In this document: in pieces, positions 60,253 through 64,000 of the stretch
Layout of the letters: every line of letters begins with the position of its first letter
How positions within the stretch are numbered: position 1 is the stretch's first letter
NCBI GenBank assembly: GCA_016303065.1
Contig: JAEDMJ010000005.1
Coordinates: 1-64,000 of the forward strand
Reading direction: 5' to 3'
DNA: 64,000 nucleotides
From: Clostridiales bacterium
GTDB lineage: Bacteria; Bacillota; Clostridia; Oscillospirales; QAMX01
The notes under the pieces: model-generated
Database searches by the model: none
What the model was told of the DNA's origin: nothing
The model's input: only the letters and a program-made list of their open reading frames with translations
Translations under genes and position numbers: made by a program

Positions 60253-61109
60253 CAGACTTCCCTCCCTTTGAGCTTCATTATCGCCTTTGCGGCGGATTCA
60301 ACGTCGAGAACGGAGGCGTCGGCGTCAAATCCGCGGTCGCGGAGCATGTGCATCACGCGTGAGACAAAGGGAAGGCGAAGTCCGGCGTCTTCGATTGCCG
60401 CGCGGTTGGAAAAGACCTCTTTCGGGGTCCCGTTGAGCTGTATGCGCCCGTCCCCCATGACGACGATCCTGTCGGCAATGCGCGCCACGTCGTCCATGCT
60501 GTGGGAGACGATGACTGCCGCCGTGTCGCCGGAGGCGAGATATGCTCTGACATGGTCGAAAATCTCGTCGCGCCCGCGCGGGTCAAGTCCGGCGGCGGGT
60601 TCGTCGAGAATGAGAAGCCTGGGCTTCATGGCGATGACGCCGGCAATGGCAACGCGGCGTTTTTGCCCTCCGGAAAGCTCGAAGGGGGACTTTTTCAGCG
60701 TTTCCGCGGAGAGCCCGACGGTGTCTGCGGCTTCGCGCACCCGCAGGGCGACTTCATCCTCGGAAAGCCCCATGTTCTTCGGGCCGAAAGCGATGTCCTT
60801 TTCGACGGTGTCCTCAAAAAGCTGGTATTCGGGGAACTGGAACACGAGTCCGACCTTGAAACGGATGCGGCGGATTTTTTTCGGCTCGTTCCAGATATCT
60901 TCCCCGTCGACGAAGACCTTTCCGGAGGTGGGGCGGAGAAGACCGTTGAAATGGCTGATGAGAGTTGATTTTCCTGAGCCGGTGCGGCCGATTATTCCCG
61001 TGAGCGTTCCTGCTTCGATGGAGAGCGACACATCGTCCAGAGCGCGGTGCTCAAAGGGGCTTTTGGGACTGTAAATATGGCTGAGGTTTTCGGTTCGGAG
61101 TATTTCCAT
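60252..61109 (-). CDS. ecfA2: Energy-coupling factor ATP-binding protein EcfA2
   Basis: ABC ATPase of about 285 residues. Walker A is GRTGSGKSTL, Q-loop FQFPEYQLFE, signature LSGGQKRRVAIAG, Walker B LLILDEPAAGLDP, and the switch His in IVSHSMDD. The FPEYQLFE form of the Q-loop is typical of EcfA2. I chose ATG 61109, which overlaps the ecfA1 stop (TAATG) and follows GGAAGGGAGCG. A further 17 codons are open upstream. Confidence 0.94.
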   Translation of the reverse strand: MEILRTENLSHIYSPKSPFEHRALDDVSLSIEAGTLTGIIGRTGSGKSTLISHFNGLLRPTSGKVFVDGEDIWNEPKKIRRIRFKVGLVFQFPEYQLFEDTVEKDIAFGPKNMGLSEDEVALRVREAADTVGLSAETLKKSPFELSGGQKRRVAIAGVIAMKPRLLILDEPAAGLDPRGRDEIFDHVRAYLASGDTAAVIVSHSMDDVARIADRIVVMGDGRIQLNGTPKEVFSNRAAIEDAGLRLPFVSRVMHMLRDRGFDADASVLDVESAAKAIMKLKGREV

Positions 61110-61972
61110 TACTTTTCGCTCCCTTCCGAGTCCAGCCAGCGGCAGATCATTTCGACGCATTCTTCGTCGCTGAGCGGGAAGCCTTCGACGCCGGCGCCGA
61201 GAGCGCGCAGTTTTGCCGCGAGCCGAACGGATGCCGGAGCGTCGAGCCCCACCTTCTTGAGCCCTTCAATGTCGGTGAGCACCTCTTCGGGCGTTCCGTC
61301 CAGGTGTATTTTCCCGGAGCAGAGAACGACGATCCTGTCGGCACGGGCAGCTTCGCTCATGTGATGGGTGATCAGAACGATTGTGAGCCCGTATTCTTTT
61401 CTCAGAGCTTCGATGGTGTCAAGGACTTCTTCCCTCCCGCGGGGGTCGAGCATTGCGGTCGGCTCGTCGAGGACGATGCATTCCGGGCGCATTGCCAAAA
61501 CTCCGGCGATTGCTACGCGCTGTTTCTGACCGCCGGACAAAAGGTGGGGAGCGCGGTCGCGGTATTCGTACATTCCGACGGAACGCAGGGAAACCTCAAC
61601 GCGCTTTACTATCTCTTCCCGCGCCAGTCCGAGGTTTTCCGGGGCAAAGGCCACGTCCTCTTCCACGAGTGAGGCGATTATCTGGTTGTCGGGGTTCTGG
61701 AACACCATGCCGACCTTTCGGCGTATGTCGAAAATATTGTTCTCGTCGGAGGTGTCGAGACCGTCGACGAAAACTTTTCCGCCCATCGGAAGATAAATTC
61801 CGTTGAAGTGGCGGGCGAGCGTCGATTTTCCGCTTCCATTGTGTCCGAGAACCGCAGTGAAGCTTCCGCGCTCTATTTCAAGGCTGACATCGTCAAGAGC
61901 AAGCCGCACAACTCCGGCTTCCTCCGTGTCATAGGAGTATTTCAAGTTTTCAGTTCGGATTATCGAGTGCAT
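61109..61972 (-). CDS. ecfA1: Energy-coupling factor ATP-binding protein EcfA1
   Basis: ABC ATPase of about 287 residues and partner of EcfA2. Walker A is GHNGSGKSTLARHF, Q-loop FQNPDNQIIAS (the EcfA1 form), signature LSGGQKQRVAIAG, Walker B CIVLDEPTAMLDP and switch His in LITHHMSEA. I chose ATG 61972 after AGGAGAAACGCCC; a TTG ten codons upstream is possible. It follows the methyltransferase gene by 72 bases. Confidence 0.94.
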   Translation of the reverse strand: MHSIIRTENLKYSYDTEEAGVVRLALDDVSLEIERGSFTAVLGHNGSGKSTLARHFNGIYLPMGGKVFVDGLDTSDENNIFDIRRKVGMVFQNPDNQIIASLVEEDVAFAPENLGLAREEIVKRVEVSLRSVGMYEYRDRAPHLLSGGQKQRVAIAGVLAMRPECIVLDEPTAMLDPRGREEVLDTIEALRKEYGLTIVLITHHMSEAARADRIVVLCSGKIHLDGTPEEVLTDIEGLKKVGLDAPASVRLAAKLRALGAGVEGFPLSDEECVEMICRWLDSEGSEK

Positions 61973-62044
61973 CCTGGGCGTTTCTCCTGGGGTCCCCGCC
62001 AAAACCGCGCCGGGGGCCGACTTTCTTGTTTTTTTAGGATCCCT

Positions 62045-62908
62045 TTATCTGCGCCAGCGCGCGGTGCTTCCCGCGGGAAGCGCAAGACCGCTGGCGGTGA
62101 CGGGAAGGCCGATTTCGGCGCATTCGGTGACGCCGCCGAATTGCTTTTCGACACAGTTTCTGAGTATATATCCCGCGGACCATGCGGAGAGCCCCGTGGA
62201 ATAGGAGTTTACGATCATAAAAAGCGGATCGTCGGTCAAAAGCGCGCGCGCTCCGCAAATCAGCCCTTCAAGCGCGTCTTCGATATGCCACACTTCTCCG
62301 GACGGACCGCGTCCGTAGGACGGGGGATCCATAATGATCCCGTCGTACCTGCTGCCGCGGCGGGCTTCACGTTCGATAAATTTCATGCAGTCGTCGATTA
62401 TCCAGCGTATCGGTCTGTCTGAAAGTCCGGAAAGGGCGGCGTTTTCACGGCCGAGGGAGACCATGCCCTTTGCCGCGTCCACGTGGCAGACGCTTGCGCC
62501 GTTCATCGCCGCGGAAAGGCTCGCCGCGCCGGTGTAGGCAAACATATTCAGAATGCGTATCGGCCGTCCGGCGTTTTTGATGAGCTCTCCCGCCCAGTCC
62601 CAGTTGACAGCCTGTTCGGGAAAGAGCCCCGTGTGCTTGAAATTCATGGGACGGACATGAAAGCGGAGCTGTCCGTAACCGATCGTCCAGCGGTCGGGCA
62701 TTCCGAAGCGCTGCCATTCGCCGCCGCCGCTTTTTGAACGGATATATCTTCCGTCCGGGCGAGCCCAGTGGATATTTTTCGGGTCGGAGCGCTCCCAAAT
62801 GGCCTGGGGGTCCGGGCGCACAAGCCAGACGCCGTTCCAGCACTCGAGCCTCTCGCCGCCGCCGCAGTCGTAAAGTTCATATTCACGCCAACCGTCCGAA
62901 ATCCACAT
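62045..62908 (-). CDS. Class I SAM-dependent methyltransferase, RlmI/RlmK-like
   Basis: Predicted methyltransferase of 287 residues, probably acting on rRNA. SAM motif I is ILNMFAYTGAASLSAA near residue 120, motif II is CHVDAAKGMV, and motif IV is IIMDPPSYGRGPSG near residue 194. It resembles the catalytic domain of RlmI/YccW-type 23S rRNA m5C methyltransferases without a PUA domain. The exact target is uncertain. TGGAGAATAT precedes the ATG. First gene of the long minus-strand run, with its own promoter. Confidence 0.84.
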   Translation of the reverse strand: MWISDGWREYELYDCGGGERLECWNGVWLVRPDPQAIWERSDPKNIHWARPDGRYIRSKSGGGEWQRFGMPDRWTIGYGQLRFHVRPMNFKHTGLFPEQAVNWDWAGELIKNAGRPIRILNMFAYTGAASLSAAMNGASVCHVDAAKGMVSLGRENAALSGLSDRPIRWIIDDCMKFIEREARRGSRYDGIIMDPPSYGRGPSGEVWHIEDALEGLICGARALLTDDPLFMIVNSYSTGLSAWSAGYILRNCVEKQFGGVTECAEIGLPVTASGLALPAGSTARWRR

Positions 62909-62954
62909 ATATTCTCCAGAAATTTACTGTATTGATATAATTTGCTGATTAAAC

Positions 62955-62983
62955 ATTATAACACCAAAATGTAAACGAGTCAA
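62955..62983 (-). promoter_or_regulatory. Promoter of the long minus-strand gene run
   Basis: TTGACT and TATAAT with a 17-base spacer on the minus strand, 47 bases upstream of the methyltransferase ATG. I saw no other clear promoter down to 53670. Confidence 0.8.
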
Positions 62984-63177
62984 GACCGGACGCTTTCATT
63001 ATATGTACATAAGCGGCGGCCCCGGATGCGGCGGCGCAGGAGGTCTTTGGCGCATTGACGCAAAGTCTGAAAAAGCGCCTGCGCCCGGAACGGACAAAGC
63101 CCTGCAGGAAAGCAATCGGGATTTTTGAAATCCGGGGCAAAACGCAGAAAGTTTTTATTACAAAATAAAAAAATATC
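62984..63177. other. Interval without a recognised gene
   Basis: Between the two divergent promoters I see no coding region with a ribosome binding site. The first half is GC-rich and the last 50 bases are very AT-rich (runs of A and T up to 63177). Confidence 0.5.
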
Positions 63178-63194
63178 ATTACAATATCTTTACA
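63178..63194 (-). promoter_or_regulatory. WalR-like half-site pair over the -35 box
   Basis: On the minus strand TGTAAA-GATAT-TGTAAT, two direct half-sites with five bases between them. It covers the -35 box of the plus-strand promoter. The stretch is AT-rich, so chance is likelier than for the copy at 20430. Confidence 0.35.
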
Positions 63195-63218
63195 AATACG
63201 GCGGTGATATGATATACT
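63189..63218 (+). promoter_or_regulatory. Promoter of the leader frame and ABC transporter
   Basis: TTTACA and TATACT with an 18-base spacer, 53 bases before the small frame at 63271. Confidence 0.65.
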
Positions 63219-63270
63219 TTTTCGTGAAGGCAGGACGTCTTGTTTTCTCGCAAAACGGGAGGATGAATTT

Positions 63271-63435
63271 ATGAATCGTCTCCTTGGCCGTATCGGGCCG
63301 TGCCCTCCGTTGGGAGTTTTGAAGACACCGGGGGCGCTTTTCGCTCTTAACCGCCGCCCGACGGAAAAAATTAATACTGATATGCCGTCCAGCGCAGACC
63401 GAACCGATAACAGGGGAAGTTTGCGCTGTTTTTGA
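63271..63435 (+). CDS. Possible 54-residue leader peptide upstream of an ABC transporter
   Basis: A frame of 54 codons opens eight bases after CGGGAGGATGAATTT. It begins MNRLLGRIGPCPPLGVLKTP, has cysteines at positions 11 and 53 and ends in LRCF. No signal peptide, membrane helix or known RiPP leader is visible. A stem-loop and the ABC transporter start follow, and no other gene intervenes. It could be a regulatory leader peptide, as in Bacillus bmrB-bmrCD, a secreted peptide, or chance. The strong ribosome binding site and the promoter argue for translation. Confidence 0.45.
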   Translation: MNRLLGRIGPCPPLGVLKTPGALFALNRRPTEKINTDMPSSADRTDNRGSLRCF

Positions 63436-63469
63436 TTTAATCGGAGTTTTTTTCTTTTCGCCGTACATA

Positions 63470-63518
63470 CCTGCCGCATGACTTTGAGCCCGTGTTTTCT
63501 CTGAAAAAACGCGGCAGG
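63470..63518 (+). promoter_or_regulatory. Stem-loop before the ABC transporter gene
   Basis: CCTGCCGC (63470-63477) pairs with GCGGCAGG (63511-63518); inside, GTGTTTT pairs with AAAAAAC. There is no T tract after it. It ends just before the AAAGGA site of the transporter and could affect transcription or translation. Confidence 0.55.
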
Positions 63519-63554
63519 GTAACTTAAAATATGTTCAAGCAAAGGACAAATGAT

Positions 63555-64000
63555 ATGAAAACGCTGTTCAGACAAATTGACCGTTTAAGAGTGACATACA
63601 TTTTCTTTTTAAGGCTGCAGTGGAAGATCAGTAAGATCAGTTTTCTTGTTGCGGTTCTGTCCGCACTGCTCACAACAGTAAACTCGCTGGCGGTGGTGAT
63701 GTTTCCGGGGTTTATTCTGGATTTTTTGGCAAAGGGAGATCGCCGGAACTTTTTGTACACGGTGATTGTTTTTGCGGCCTGGGAGCTGCTTGTCGCATTC
63801 TTTAAGGCTGTTGTGAAGCGGGTTTCAGAGGCTCAAAACCGAAAAATATCAGACCGGATCAACCACATGCTTGTGGAAAAGGCGACGTCCCTGCGGTATG
63901 AACAGCTTGAGTCTCCGGAAATCCTGGAGCTGTATGAGACGGCAAAAAAGTGTGTGAACGATAACCGAATAACGCAGTTTATGTCGGGCATAATATCGCT
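63555..64000 (+). CDS. ABC transporter, N-terminal membrane part (cut by window end)
   Basis: At least 148 residues of an exporter-type ABC protein; the frame is open to the last base. Hydrophobic helices lie at about 26-56 (ISFLVAVLSALLTTVNSLAVV) and 67-89 (FLYTVIVFAAWELLVAFFKA). The intervening and following pattern, with RISDRINHML-like KISDRINHMLVEKATSLRYEQLESPEILELYE, is typical of the coupling region of type IV exporters such as MsbA or bacteriocin/multidrug exporters. ATG 63555 follows AAAGGACAAATGAT; ATG 63531 would add eight residues. The ATPase domain is outside the window. Confidence 0.82.
   Translation, partial: MKTLFRQIDRLRVTYIFFLRLQWKISKISFLVAVLSALLTTVNSLAVVMFPGFILDFLAKGDRRNFLYTVIVFAAWELLVAFFKAVVKRVSEAQNRKISDRINHMLVEKATSLRYEQLESPEILELYETAKKCVNDNRITQFMSGIIS

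Noticed and set aside
63178..63194. Claiming WalR control of the last ABC transporter
   Set aside because: The stretch is very AT-rich and the target is not a wall gene, so I list the site at low confidence only.

Overview
The window reads as chromosomal DNA of a GC-rich Gram-positive bacterium of the Bacillota, most likely class Clostridia (inference). The evidence is the gene content and the control signals: a short-form HisG with HisZ, Mini-RNase III, ClpE, an ECF module next to truA, MtaB, a T-box in front of cysS, a Gram-positive LexA box on dinB, a WalR-type box in front of an NlpC/P60 hydrolase, and many sigma-A-like promoters with 17-base spacing. I see no IS element, phage, CRISPR array or rRNA.

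Layout. 1-474: possible tRNA 3' end and a fragment of an MBOAT gene. 476-3487 (-): GH38 alpha-mannosidase. 3748-8404 (+): TSCPD protein, asnA, asnS, ECF S component, type Ib aspartate aminotransferase. 8506-9282: membrane protein with Pro/Gln repeats and a zinc ribbon. 9703-15312: hisZGDCB, then hisI-hisE behind its own promoter; hisH, hisA and hisF are absent here. 15345-17107: small unknown gene (-), PrsA-like lipoprotein and thioredoxin. 17278-20397 (-): homocysteine methyltransferase/MTHFR fusion and SH3-NlpC/P60 hydrolase. 20632-22286 (+): acetyltransferase and URO-D-type methyltransferase. 22360-28097 (-): HtrA, M32 carboxypeptidase, and a response regulator/kinase/membrane-protein operon.

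28241-36934: Gfo/Idh oxidoreductase, GT2 glycosyltransferase, small unknown gene, SulP transporter, TIM-barrel isomerase, alpha/beta hydrolase and SOS-type dinB. 37068-41959 (-): cysS with T-box leader, a duplicated palindromic repeat, tRNA-Gln, Mini-III and HelD. 42031-46578 (+): DMT transporter behind an attenuator-like leader, then a YdjI/YdjG/YdjH-like membrane-stress module without pspA. 46732-50359 (+): alanine symporter, lysA, prmA. 50389-53567: DD-carboxypeptidase (-), mtaB and a small anchored protein (+). 53670-62908 (-): a long gene run of methyltransferase, ecfA1-ecfA2-ecfT-truA, DUF5711-like protein, cvpA, clpE and a membrane protein. 63178-64000 (+): promoter, 54-codon open frame, stem-loop and the start of an ABC transporter cut by the window end.

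How the genes fit together. Much of the window is housekeeping: amino-acid supply (Asn, His, lysine/DAP), tRNA charging and modification, envelope maintenance (DacA-like, NlpC/P60, HtrA, PrsA, two-component system) and vitamin uptake (one S component at 6519, its generic ECF motor at 59446-61972). No wholly new system is obvious. The best leads are the DMT-transporter leader, the palindromic repeat pair beside tRNA-Gln, the small frame and stem-loop in front of the last ABC transporter, and the pspA-less SPFH/zinc-ribbon/TPM operon.
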